A stretch of 12,946 nt of DNA from Anaerolineae bacterium (GCA_020848855.1 JADLHH010000139.1:1-12946); one strand, 5' to 3'; numbered from the stretch's first letter, positions 1 through 7,025 are shown. Program-made: numbers and translations. Notes: generated by a model not told the origin, from the letters alone.

Positions 1-10
1 CTCAGTCCTG

Positions 11-958
11 TTATTCCAGTCGGATGCGCGGGTTGAGCAGCGCGTAGATCAGGTCGGCGGCGAGGTTCGCCAGCGCGAAGCTGATGATGATCACCATCAC
101 GACCGCCTGCATCAGCGGGATGTCTTTGCGCTCGACGGCGCTGGTCATCAGCCGCCCCAAGCCGGGATAGCTGAACACGTTTTCGATGACGATCAGTCCG
201 CCGATCAGCCAGCCGAATGACAGCGCGATCACCGTGATGGTCGGCAGCAGGGCGTTGCGCAGGACGTGCCTGAAGATCACCTGGCGCTGGGGCATCCCCG
301 TGAGGATCGCCGTGCGCACGTAGGGCTTCTTCATCTCGTCGATCACGCCGGCGCGGGTCATGCGGACGACGTATGCCATCAGTACGAAGGTGGCGGCGAT
401 GGCGGGTAGCGTCAACTGGCGCAGCCAGTCGCCGAAGGTCATATTCGGCGTCAGGGTTGAACTCGCCGGGAACCAGCCGAAGCCGAGCGCCAGCACGTTG
501 ATCAGCACCAAGCCGGTGACGAATTCCGGCAAGCCGACGACCGACAGCGTCAGCACCGAGATCAGGCTGTCAGCCCACTTGTTTTCGTTCAGCCCGGCGA
601 GCACGCCCAGCAGGATCGAAATCGGCACACTGATCACCAGCGTCAGCCCGGCGAGGCGCAGCGAATTGCCAAGCCGGTCCATCACCAGCGGGCGGATCGG
701 CGCTCTGCCGCTGGTGAACGACGTGCCCCAGTCGCCCTGGACGAAACCGCCGAGCCAGTTCAAGTACTGCATCGGCACGGGATCGTTCAAGCCGAGGTCT
801 TCGCGCAGGTTCTCGATGGCTTCCGGGCGGGCGTCGCGCCCCAGAATCAGGCGGGCAACGTCGCCGGGCAGAAGCTGCGTCAGCCCGAAGACCACGACCG
901 AGGTCAGCAGCAGCGTGATTGCCAGCAGGGCGAAGCGGCGGAGCAGATAGCGCAGCAT
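11..958 (-). CDS. ABC transporter permease, DppB/OppB type
   Basis: This is one of two integral membrane subunits of a peptide/nickel-class (Dpp/Opp) importer. It forms half of the translocation path in the cytoplasmic membrane. The 315-residue length is normal for the family. The N-terminus (MLRYLLRRFA) leads straight into a first membrane segment at about residues 9-30. The long outer segment with the family pattern LPGD (30-33) and WGTSF (77-81) follows, then five more hydrophobic segments between about 100 and 308. The cytoplasmic EAA loop that docks on the ATPase lies at about 214-239 (VRTAILTG followed by the LLP end). The ATG overlaps the stop of the fused ATPase gene as TGATG, so the two are probably translationally coupled. 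It is the last gene of this importer unit inside the window. The substrate cannot be read from sequence; dipeptide, oligopeptide, nickel or sugar are all used by this family. Confidence 0.93.
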   Translation of the reverse strand: MLRYLLRRFALLAITLLLTSVVVFGLTQLLPGDVARLILGRDARPEAIENLREDLGLNDPVPMQYLNWLGGFVQGDWGTSFTSGRAPIRPLVMDRLGNSLRLAGLTLVISVPISILLGVLAGLNENKWADSLISVLTLSVVGLPEFVTGLVLINVLALGFGWFPASSTLTPNMTFGDWLRQLTLPAIAATFVLMAYVVRMTRAGVIDEMKKPYVRTAILTGMPQRQVIFRHVLRNALLPTITVIALSFGWLIGGLIVIENVFSYPGLGRLMTSAVERKDIPLMQAVVMVIIISFALANLAADLIYALLNPRIRLE

Positions 959-3033
959 CAGGACGACTCCGGCTTGCGCTCGGCGGGTAAGGTGTGCTGC
1001 AAAACCGCCAGCTCGTCCACCGGGATGTGGCAGCGCAGGAAATGACCGCCGCCGGCGTCGCGCCAGGGCGGATTCTCCTGCTCACAGATCGCGCCGAGCT
1101 TGCGCGGGCAGCGGGTATGGAAGCGGCATCCTTTCGGAATGTCGCGGGCGCTGGGGATGTCGCCATCCAGCCGGATTTGCTTGCGCTTCACGGTCGGATC
1201 GGGGACGGGAATTGCCGAGAGCAGGGCTTCGGTGTAGGGATGCGACGGCGCGCTGTAGACCTGCTCCGCCGTGCCTTCCTCGACAATCTCCCCCAGATAC
1301 ATGACCACGATCCAGTCGGCAAGGTAGCTCACCACGTCGAGGTTGTGCGAAATCAGCAGGTAGGACGCGCCCTGCTGCGCGCGCAGGTCTTTGAGCAGGT
1401 TGAGGATGACCGACTGCACCGACACGTCGAGCGACGAGGTTGGCTCATCGGCGACGATCAGCGCCGGGTTGGTGGCGAAGGCGCGGGCGATGGCGACACG
1501 CTGCTTCTCGCCGCCGCTCAGTTCGGCGGGGTAGCGGGTCGTATACTGCGCCGACAGCCGCACCGCGCCGAGCAGGTCGACCACGCGGGCATCGCTCTGT
1601 GTCTTGCTCAGTTTCTCGTGGCTGAGGCGCTGGAGCGTGCGCGCGATCTGCTGCCCGATGGTGAGGTAGGGGTTGAGCGCGTCGTTGGGGTTCTGGAAAA
1701 CCATCTGCAATTCGCGCAGCGCCTCACGGGAACGCTTCTTCAGGTCGAGATTGAGCGGCAAATCGAGCAGCTCCATCTCGCCGGAATCTGCCGTCTCCAA
1801 GCCGACGATCAGCCGGGCGAGCGTGGTTTTGCCACTGCCGCTCTCGCCGACCAAGCCGAGCGTCGAGCGGGCGCGCACCCGCAGCGACACGTCATCGACG
1901 GCGCGCACGGTTTCGGGCTCGCGCAGGGTGAGGCGGTCGAACAGCGACGGCTTGCCGAAGTATTTGTACAGGTGGCTGGCTCGCAGCACGTAGCCTTCGC
2001 GCGGCGGCACGCTGGCTCCCTGCTCCGTCGGCTCGGTGTCGATCACCAGCGATCCGTCGGCGATCTCGCGCCAGCGGTGGCACTTGACCAGCCGCCCGTC
2101 GTCCAGCGCTTCCAGCGGCGGCTTGACTTCGCGGCAGAGGTCGAGCGCGGCGGCGCAGCGCGGCGCGAACACACAGGCGTGGGAGCGTTCCGCCAGCGAC
2201 GGCGCGACTCCTTCAATCGTCGGCAGCCGCGTTTCGACGCCAACCGTCGGGCGCGGCAGGCTCGCCAGCAGACTGATGGTGTACGGGTGGATCGGGCGCT
2301 TGTACAGGTCGACCACCGGGGCGCTCGCCATGACTTCGCCGCCGTACAGCACGGTCACGCGGTCGCATAGCTGGGCGATCAGCCCCAGATCGTGCGAGAC
2401 GTACAGCGCCGCCGCCTGATTGTCGCGGATCAACTCACGGAACAGATCGACGATCACCGCCTGCGTGGTCACGTCGAGCGCGGTCGTCGGCTCGTCCAGC
2501 ACCAGCAGCCGTGGCTGCGTGCTGAGCGCCATCGCAATCGTGACGCGCTGCTGCATTCCGCCGCTCAGTTGGTGCGGGTAGCGCCGGGCGACCGCTTCGG
2601 GATCGGCGATTTTGACGCGGCGCAGCATCTCGACCGCCTGCGCTTCCGACTCCGCTTTCGACAGACCCCGATGCAGGCGCGTGACCTCGGCGATCTGGTC
2701 GCCAATTCGGTACGACGGGTTGAGCGACGCCAGCGCGTCCTGCGGCACAAGGCTGATCTGCCGCCCCCAGATGTGCCGCATCTCGGCGAGCGTTTTGGTG
2801 AGCAGGTCGTCGCCGTCGAGCAGCACCCGCCCGGACGTGATGCGCTCGTTGGGCGCGAGGTAGTTCATCAGTGCCAGCGCCAGCGTCGACTTGCCGCTGC
2901 CGCTCTCGCCGACCAGCCCGTGAATTTCCAGCGGGTCGATGGTCAGCGACACGTCGTTGACGACGTTCAGCCAGTGGCGGTCGAGCCGGTAGTCGATATT
3001 GAGATGTTCGGCACGGATGATGGGGCTAGGCAC
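958..3033 (-). CDS. Fused dual ATPase of peptide-type ABC importer (DppD-DppF fusion)
   Basis: The two ATP-hydrolysing subunits of a Dpp/Opp importer are joined in one 691-residue chain. The N-terminal half resembles DppD: Walker A GESGSGKST (42-50), signature LSGGMQQR (156-163), Walker B LLVLDEP (176-182), H-loop His214. The C-terminal half resembles DppF: Walker A GESGSGKTT (396-404), signature LSGGEKQR (505-512), Walker B ADEP (528-531), His563. Each half ends in an oligo_HPY-type extension with four cysteines (287, 293, 300, 318 and 636, 642, 650, 668). In related transporters this motif has been seen to hold a 4Fe-4S cluster. All nucleotide-binding residues are intact, so both sites should be active. 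The start is GTG, chosen because AGGAGGT (minus strand, 3047-3041) stands 7 bases upstream and the reading frame has no better start. The fusion guarantees a 1:1 ratio of the two ATPases. It is coupled to the DppB-type permease gene by a 1-base overlap. Confidence 0.95.
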   Translation of the reverse strand: MPSPIIRAEHLNIDYRLDRHWLNVVNDVSLTIDPLEIHGLVGESGSGKSTLALALMNYLAPNERITSGRVLLDGDDLLTKTLAEMRHIWGRQISLVPQDALASLNPSYRIGDQIAEVTRLHRGLSKAESEAQAVEMLRRVKIADPEAVARRYPHQLSGGMQQRVTIAMALSTQPRLLVLDEPTTALDVTTQAVIVDLFRELIRDNQAAALYVSHDLGLIAQLCDRVTVLYGGEVMASAPVVDLYKRPIHPYTISLLASLPRPTVGVETRLPTIEGVAPSLAERSHACVFAPRCAAALDLCREVKPPLEALDDGRLVKCHRWREIADGSLVIDTEPTEQGASVPPREGYVLRASHLYKYFGKPSLFDRLTLREPETVRAVDDVSLRVRARSTLGLVGESGSGKTTLARLIVGLETADSGEMELLDLPLNLDLKKRSREALRELQMVFQNPNDALNPYLTIGQQIARTLQRLSHEKLSKTQSDARVVDLLGAVRLSAQYTTRYPAELSGGEKQRVAIARAFATNPALIVADEPTSSLDVSVQSVILNLLKDLRAQQGASYLLISHNLDVVSYLADWIVVMYLGEIVEEGTAEQVYSAPSHPYTEALLSAIPVPDPTVKRKQIRLDGDIPSARDIPKGCRFHTRCPRKLGAICEQENPPWRDAGGGHFLRCHIPVDELAVLQHTLPAERKPESS

Positions 3034-3040
3034 GGACTCT

Positions 3041-3047
3041 ACCTCCT
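3041..3047 (-). promoter_or_regulatory. Shine-Dalgarno of the fused ATPase gene
   Basis: Read on the minus strand this is AGGAGGT, a near-perfect match to the 16S rRNA tail complement, 7 bases before the GTG at 3033. It decides the non-ATG start. It is the outer edge of the C-rich (plus strand) arm of the repeat at 3041-3084, so the repeat appears to supply the ribosome-binding site. Confidence 0.75.
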
Positions 3048-3084
3048 CCCCGACCCTCCCCCGAATTCAGGGGAGGGAGCAAAC
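3041..3084. repeat. GAATTC-centred palindromic repeat, copy 1
   Basis: The core palindrome at 3054-3077 has arms CCCTCCCCC / AGGGGAGGG around GAATTC, with 11 of 12 base pairs matching. Flanking it are ACCTCCTCCCCGA on the left and AGCAAAC on the right. The reverse complement of copy 2 shows the same blocks in the same order, so the two are inverted copies of one element. It looks like a REP/BIME-type dispersed repeat. That class is inferred, because copy number in the genome cannot be seen here. On the minus-strand mRNA it forms a strong stem just before the ATPase Shine-Dalgarno. Confidence 0.7.
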
Positions 3085-3147
3085 GCCGTACTTGGCGTCG
3101 GCTGTGGTGGATGTTGGCTCGCTTGCGCAATTTGCGCATGAGACGAT

Positions 3148-3213
3148 CGGGTTTGTGCCCCTCTCTGAATTCGGGGAGGGGCAGGACGACCGAAGGTCGC
3201 ACGGGGTGGGGTA
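3148..3213. repeat. GAATTC-centred palindromic repeat, copy 2 (inverted)
   Basis: The core stem is at 3157-3182: GCCCCTCTCT and GGGGAGGGGC arms around GAATTC, with two G-T pairs. Compared with copy 1 in inverted orientation it shares the GTTTGTGCCCCT block and the terminal GGGGTGGGGT block. It carries about 20 extra bases that contain a small second hairpin, CGACC-GAA-GGTCG, at 3187-3199. With copy 1 it fills most of the 187-base spacer between the permease and ATPase genes. No gene is visible in that spacer. Confidence 0.65.
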
Positions 3214-3220
3214 AATGGCT

Positions 3221-4126
3221 TCATTCGATCTGCCCCTCGTAGCGGAAGACGCGGCGCAGCCCGTCCGAGAGCAGGTTGACGCCGACAATCAGCAGGGCGA
3301 TGGCGGCGGCGGGCGCCCACAGCGCCCAGGGAGCCTGCGCGAACGAGTCGCGGGCTTCGTTCACCATTCGCCCCCAGTCGGGCGAGGGCGGCTGCACGCC
3401 CAAGCCGAGGAAGCCGAGCGACGCCGTCAGAAAAATGGCGTAGGAGAAGCGCAGCGCGCCTTCGACCGCCAGCGCGGGCAGTACGCCGGGCAGAATTTCG
3501 CGGAACATGATGTACAGCGTCGATTCGCCGCGCAGCTTCGCCGCCTCGATGAAGCCATAGGTGCGGATACTCAGCGTGGCGCTGCGCACCACCCGCGCGA
3601 CAATCGGCGTGTACAGCACGACGATCACCACAATGATGCCCACCTGCGACGGACCAATCGTGCCGAGCATGACCAGCGCCAGCACCAGCGCCGGGATCGC
3701 CAGCAGGCTGTCCATCACCCGCGAGACGACCTCGTCGATCCAGCCACCATAATAGCCGACGAACAAGCCGATGCACGTTCCGAAGAACACCGCCAGCGCC
3801 GAGGTGATCAGTGGCAGGGTGATGATGTCGCGCGCGCCCCACAGCACCCGGCTGAAAACGTCGCGCCCCAGCCGATCTGCGCCGAAGATGTACTCCGGCG
3901 ATGGCGCATGGCGCGCGGCATCCGGCAGGATGGCGTCGTAGCGGTATGGCGCGATCACCGGTCCGAAGATTGCCAGCAGCACGAACACAACCACGATCAC
4001 CAGACCCAGCAGCGACAGCGGGTTGCGCGCTAACTGGCGCAGGATGCCGCCGAACGCGCGAACGGCGCGCATCGGCGCTGGCGCGCGCCTGGTCGGGGAA
4101 TGGGTGTCGGGTTGGATGAGGGTCAT
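3221..4126 (-). CDS. ABC transporter permease, DppC/OppC type
   Basis: This is the second membrane subunit of the importer, 301 residues, the usual size. After an N-terminal cytoplasmic tail, the first membrane segment at about 38-59 belongs to the OppC N-terminal domain. It is followed by the characteristic GADRLGRDVFSR stretch (82-93). Five further hydrophobic segments lie between about 101 and 285. The EAA loop that contacts the ATPase is at 194-213 (EAAKLRGE to EILP). The family-typical GVQPPSPDWG (243-252) follows. It lies between the substrate-binding protein gene (46-base spacer with a hairpin) and the fused ATPase gene (187-base spacer with repeats). No Shine-Dalgarno is evident before the ATG. 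A later Met (residue 19) is possible but is not better supported. The partner permease is encoded at the far end of the operon, so this is not a simple B-C order. Confidence 0.93.
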   Translation of the reverse strand: MTLIQPDTHSPTRRAPAPMRAVRAFGGILRQLARNPLSLLGLVIVVVFVLLAIFGPVIAPYRYDAILPDAARHAPSPEYIFGADRLGRDVFSRVLWGARDIITLPLITSALAVFFGTCIGLFVGYYGGWIDEVVSRVMDSLLAIPALVLALVMLGTIGPSQVGIIVVIVVLYTPIVARVVRSATLSIRTYGFIEAAKLRGESTLYIMFREILPGVLPALAVEGALRFSYAIFLTASLGFLGLGVQPPSPDWGRMVNEARDSFAQAPWALWAPAAAIALLIVGVNLLSDGLRRVFRYEGQIE

Positions 4127-4138
4127 TGAATGAAATGT

Positions 4139-4162
4139 GGGGCGTACACACGGGTACGCCCC
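4139..4162. repeat. Perfect 9-bp palindromic hairpin in the spacer between binding protein and permease
   Basis: GGGGCGTAC (4139-4147) and GTACGCCCC (4154-4162) pair perfectly across a 6-base loop. Short GTAGGGGCG...CGCCCCTAC palindromes of this style occur as dispersed repeats in Chloroflexota genomes. That is recollection of a style, not a database match. The hairpin is followed on the mRNA by no T-tract, so it is not an intrinsic terminator. It could stabilise the 3' end of the upstream binding-protein message, as REP elements do in some transport operons. Confidence 0.7.
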
Positions 4163-4172
4163 TACTAAATAC

Positions 4173-5735
4173 CTAGCTGCTGACGGAAACGGTGCGGTAA
4201 TCGGTCAAGCCGGGGAAGGGCGCGAGTTCGAGACCTTCGACCGAGTTGCGGATCGCGCCGACTGTCGGCTGGAAATACGGGATGATGATCGGTCCGCGCT
4301 CCACGAAAATCTGGCTGATCTGCGCGTAGATTGCCTTGCGGGTTTCTACATCCGGCGTCTGGCTTGCCTGCCGGATCAGTCCGTCGAGTTCCTCGTCCGC
4401 CCAGTGGCTTTCGTTGTAGATGCCGTCGATGGTGAAGGCAGACGCCAGTTCGGTCTGCGGCGACGGCTGAGCGCTCCAGCCGGTGATGCCGAGGTCGGCC
4501 GCCAGCCAGTTGTTCGGGTTGCTGGAGTCGTAATACAGGTTCTCCGGCACGGGCTGCAGGTCGATGTTGATGCAGCCGGTCGCCGCCCACTGCTGCTGGA
4601 TCGCCGGGGCGAGGTTGTCGAAGTCGAGTGCGTGTTCCGGGTAGTAGAGGGTCGCCACCAGCGGGTTTTTACCGGCGTCGGTCAGCAGTTGGCACGCCAT
4701 CGCCGGGTCGTAGGGCTGGTTCTCGATACTGCTGTCGTAGTAATCGCCATAGGCGGGCGCGATCGGGTCGTTGTTGCCGACCGTGCCGCTGCCTTCGGCG
4801 ACCAGTTCGTTGAGCGCGGCGCGGTCGGTGGCGTACTTGAGCGCCTGCCGCACGCGCACGTCCTCACCCAGCGATCCGGCGTCAGCGCGGACGCGCAGCA
4901 CGCCATGCAGGCTGGTCGATTTTTGGATGACGGTCACGTCGCTGCTGCCGTCGAGCCGGGCAAGCTGGTCGTTCGGGATGCGGAAGATGAAGTCGACCTG
5001 CCCGCCGAGCAGCGCATCGACCTGCGCGACCTGCTCGTCAATGTAGACGAAATCGAGTTCGCTCAGCTTCGGCTCGCCGGCTTTCCAGTAATTCTCGTTG
5101 CGTACAAACACGGCGCTCGCGCCGGGATCGAAGCTCTGCAGGATGAATGGTCCCGTGCCGTTGAAATTGACGTAGGGGTTGTCGCCCTCGGCGATGACGT
5201 TGGGAGTATCCTGCCCGTCCCGGATGATCAGCGCCTGCCGCGCCGCCACGCCGAGCAGGAAGTCGGCGTTGACCTGTGGGAGCGTGAACACGATGGTGCT
5301 GGCGTCCGGCGCGGCGATTTCGAAGTCGCCGAGTAGATTGAGCGCGGGCGAGCCTTGATCCTTCAGCCGGTTGAACGTCCAGACCACGTCCGCCGACGTG
5401 AACGGCGAGCCATCGTGGAAGGTGACGCTCTGCGCCAGATTGAAGGTGTAGGTCAGACCGTCGTCGCTGATTGTCCAGTCGGTCGCCAGGTTGGGTCCGA
5501 CCGACGAATCGGGCAGGACTTCGACCAGATAATCGTAGATCGAGCGGTTGAACGCGATTTCCGAATCGGCGCTGTGCTGCGCCGGGTCGAGCACGACCGG
5601 CGCGTTGACGCCGACGCGCAGCACGCTGCCATCCTGCGCGAACACCACCGGCACCACCGCGACGGCGAGCAGCAGGGCGACGATTACGAAGAATACGAGG
5701 TGGCGAAAGGTCGTTCTCTGGCGAGCGAACACCAT
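4173..5735 (-). CDS. ABC transporter extracellular substrate-binding protein, family 5 (DppA/OppA-like)
   Basis: This is the capture protein of the importer, 520 residues. It starts with a signal peptide: basic n-region to about residue 12, hydrophobic core 13-31, probable cleavage after VFA at 33. There is no lipobox cysteine, so it is predicted to be secreted or held by an uncleaved segment rather than lipidated. The mature part shows family 5 signatures: a start that lists VLDPAQH (48-54), the segment containing LATDW and YTFNL, and FHDGSPFTSADVVWTFNRL. The ATG has GGAGG 5 bases upstream (minus strand, 5745-5741). It is the first gene of the importer operon, as expected for the subunit needed in excess. 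The ligand cannot be deduced, since this family binds peptides, nickel-chelates, sugars and opines. Confidence 0.93.
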   Translation of the reverse strand: MVFARQRTTFRHLVFFVIVALLLAVAVVPVVFAQDGSVLRVGVNAPVVLDPAQHSADSEIAFNRSIYDYLVEVLPDSSVGPNLATDWTISDDGLTYTFNLAQSVTFHDGSPFTSADVVWTFNRLKDQGSPALNLLGDFEIAAPDASTIVFTLPQVNADFLLGVAARQALIIRDGQDTPNVIAEGDNPYVNFNGTGPFILQSFDPGASAVFVRNENYWKAGEPKLSELDFVYIDEQVAQVDALLGGQVDFIFRIPNDQLARLDGSSDVTVIQKSTSLHGVLRVRADAGSLGEDVRVRQALKYATDRAALNELVAEGSGTVGNNDPIAPAYGDYYDSSIENQPYDPAMACQLLTDAGKNPLVATLYYPEHALDFDNLAPAIQQQWAATGCINIDLQPVPENLYYDSSNPNNWLAADLGITGWSAQPSPQTELASAFTIDGIYNESHWADEELDGLIRQASQTPDVETRKAIYAQISQIFVERGPIIIPYFQPTVGAIRNSVEGLELAPFPGLTDYRTVSVSS

Positions 5736-5889
5736 AAATGCCTCCGTTGGGTCGAATGAGAATACAGCAGATGAATTTCAGATACGGCGCCGGTTATGCA
5801 GGCTTAGACGCCTGTTGACCCGTGAATGTTACTTCCGATTTCGCGCTTTGGCTCGTGCAAGTCGCGCTGGAACCGCTGCCCACATTCCC

Positions 5890-5917
5890 ATAATTACCTC
5901 AGACTGTTAACCCTCAA
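5890..5917 (-). promoter_or_regulatory. Possible sigma-70-type promoter of the importer operon
   Basis: On the minus strand, TTGAGG (5917-5912) and AATTAT (5895-5890) are separated by 16 bases. This would give a leader of roughly 150 bases before the binding-protein ATG. A small inverted repeat CAGGC/GCCTG (5799-5814) lies in that leader. No terminator-like hairpin with a T-tract is seen in the 211-base spacer, so read-through from the upstream two-gene unit is also possible. The match to consensus is modest. Confidence 0.3.
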
Positions 5918-5946
5918 TGTCATAATCCGAGAAGATTGTGAAAGTG

Positions 5947-6657
5947 TTACAGAGATTCGTGCCGGGGCGAGTATTTGCTCAGAATGGCGCTGTCCAGCGC
6001 CCCTCCCGCAAACTGACTTATCAGCGCCGACAGGTTGCCGACCGCGATCTCGACCAGCGGGCGCGCGTTCGGATGGTGCGCCTCGACCGTCACCAGCAGG
6101 TCGGTTGTGTCCTCGCGCGAGGCGCTCTGGTCGCTCTGCCGCCAGCACCAGCGCCGGGCGAACACCAGACCGGCGTCGTCCACGAAGATCACTTCGCCAA
6201 AGTCAGGGTGGTCGATTTCCGCCTGTCCCAGATTGGTGAAGCGCTCCGAGCCGTCGGCGAAGCGCACGGTGATCGCGCCGCACGCCGCCCGCAGGTCGAA
6301 CATGGCGACCGGCAGCGAATAGCGAATGCTCACCAGATTGCCGATATCTACCAGTGTATTGATGCTCGGCACGTCGCCCTGCTTGGTCAGGCGGCGGAGC
6401 AGCGCTTCGCTGGCGCTGCGAATCTGCGTTGGGTCGACGCCGAAGCTGCGAAATACGCCGCGCCACGCCGACAGCGCCTCGATCTGGCTGAGCGGCGTCG
6501 TGCCGATGCGTTCGAGCGCCGCCTGCTGCTGAAGCCGGTAGGCGTCGAGCAGGGCAGGCGGGGTCGCGCCGTTGCGGACGCCGCGCGCGACGATCACCCC
6601 GGCGACGAGGTTCGGGTAGCTGTTGAGCACGTCGGGATGATATTGAAAGACGGTCAT
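5947..6657 (-). CDS. Stand-alone B3/B4 domain protein (PheRS beta editing-domain-like, COG3382 type)
   Basis: This 236-residue soluble protein matches the free-standing B3/B4 domain family, named after the domain of the phenylalanyl-tRNA synthetase beta chain. In the synthetase, B3/B4 clears tyrosine mischarged on tRNA-Phe. The recognisable pattern is in order: GVIVARGV (20-27), WRGVFRSFG (65-73), ASEALLRRL (82-90), PSINTLVDIGNLVSIRY (97-113), LPVAMFDL (115-122), GEVIFVDDAG (154-163), ARRWCWRQS (167-175). No synthetase domains are attached, so the role is uncertain. It could edit tRNA in trans, or act on free amino-acid derivatives or nucleic acid. No signal peptide or membrane segment is seen. 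The ATG overlaps the stop of the small membrane-protein gene by ATGA, which implies co-translation. Family assignment is firm; function is not known. Confidence 0.85.
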   Translation of the reverse strand: MTVFQYHPDVLNSYPNLVAGVIVARGVRNGATPPALLDAYRLQQQAALERIGTTPLSQIEALSAWRGVFRSFGVDPTQIRSASEALLRRLTKQGDVPSINTLVDIGNLVSIRYSLPVAMFDLRAACGAITVRFADGSERFTNLGQAEIDHPDFGEVIFVDDAGLVFARRWCWRQSDQSASREDTTDLLVTVEAHHPNARPLVEIAVGNLSALISQFAGGALDSAILSKYSPRHESL

Positions 6658-6851
6658 CGCGGGCGTCGCATTCCGCCCTCGGAGATGACCCCGATGACCA
6701 CCAGCAGGATCAGCCCGCCGCAGCAGACCAGCGTGACGGTGCGCCCGATTTCGGACGTGAAAAAGGCGACCAGCCCGACGACGATCATCACCACGAGGAT
6801 GACCCAGAACAGGCTGCGCGAACGCTGCGAGAGGTTTCGGTAACGGTTCAT
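6654..6851 (-). CDS. Two-segment membrane miniprotein, unknown function
   Basis: This is a 65-residue protein with a basic N-terminus (six Arg/Lys-type or polar positions in the first 12), a hydrophobic segment at about 14-32, a short polar turn (TSEIGR, 32-37), a second hydrophobic segment at about 38-56 containing a Cys-Cys pair (43-44), and a basic tail ending RRPR. A helical hairpin with both ends in the cytoplasm fits the positive-inside rule. The start at 6851 is chosen because the first membrane segment and its basic flank then sit at the N-terminus and a weak GGGA lies upstream. An ATG at 6866 or one at 6959 would add only a non-descript extension. Its stop overlaps the next gene's start (ATGA), so it is very likely expressed with the B3/B4 protein. 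I recognise no family. Confidence 0.7.
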   Translation of the reverse strand: MNRYRNLSQRSRSLFWVILVVMIVVGLVAFFTSEIGRTVTLVCCGGLILLVVIGVISEGGMRRPR

Positions 6852-6864
6852 GGTCGCTAGTCCC

Positions 6865-6893
6865 ATAATACGTAAACCTATGGCGTTTGTACC
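6865..6893 (-). promoter_or_regulatory. Possible promoter of the miniprotein-B3/B4 unit
   Basis: On the minus strand TATTAT (6870-6865) is five of six to the -10 consensus. GGTACA (6893-6888) stands 17 bases upstream as a weak -35. The leader to the ATG at 6851 would be under 10 bases, which is unusually short, so a start further upstream is possible. Confidence 0.25.
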
Positions 6894-7010
6894 ATGTTGC
6901 CGGTGCTCACGCCAGCGTTCATTAAGATATCTGGACAGCAGATTGTGCAGACCCCCCATAATTGGGAGGCTGCAATTCGGAGGATTCCACTAGATTTGGG
7001 AGATTGGTCT

Positions 7011-7019
7011 TGATACAAT
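7011..7019 (+). promoter_or_regulatory. Possible extended -10 promoter of the KimA-like gene
   Basis: TGATACAAT reads as an extended -10 (TG, one base, TACAAT at 7014-7019). This type often works without a good -35, and none is visible 15-19 bases upstream. Transcription would start near 7026 and give a leader of about 245 bases. Just upstream lie three similar short motifs, ATTGGGAG (6961), ATTCGGAG (6975) and TTTGGGAG (6995). These might be protein-binding sites. Confidence 0.35.
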
Positions 7020-7025
7020 CTTGAT

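Noticed and set aside
994..2370. Long plus-strand open frame antisense to the fused ATPase gene
   Set aside because: The translation is rich in Arg, Gln, Val and His with no family pattern, as expected for the antisense of GC-rich coding sequence. The minus strand holds intact ATPase motifs.
4137..5336. Long plus-strand open frame antisense to the binding-protein gene
   Set aside because: It has low-complexity Arg/Val/Asp-rich content and no ribosome site. The opposite strand has a signal peptide and clear family 5 patterns.
6654..6959. Longer 101-residue form of the membrane miniprotein starting at 6959
   Set aside because: The added 36 residues are not hydrophobic and match no family, and no Shine-Dalgarno supports that start. 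The short form puts the membrane segment at the N-terminus with a basic flank.
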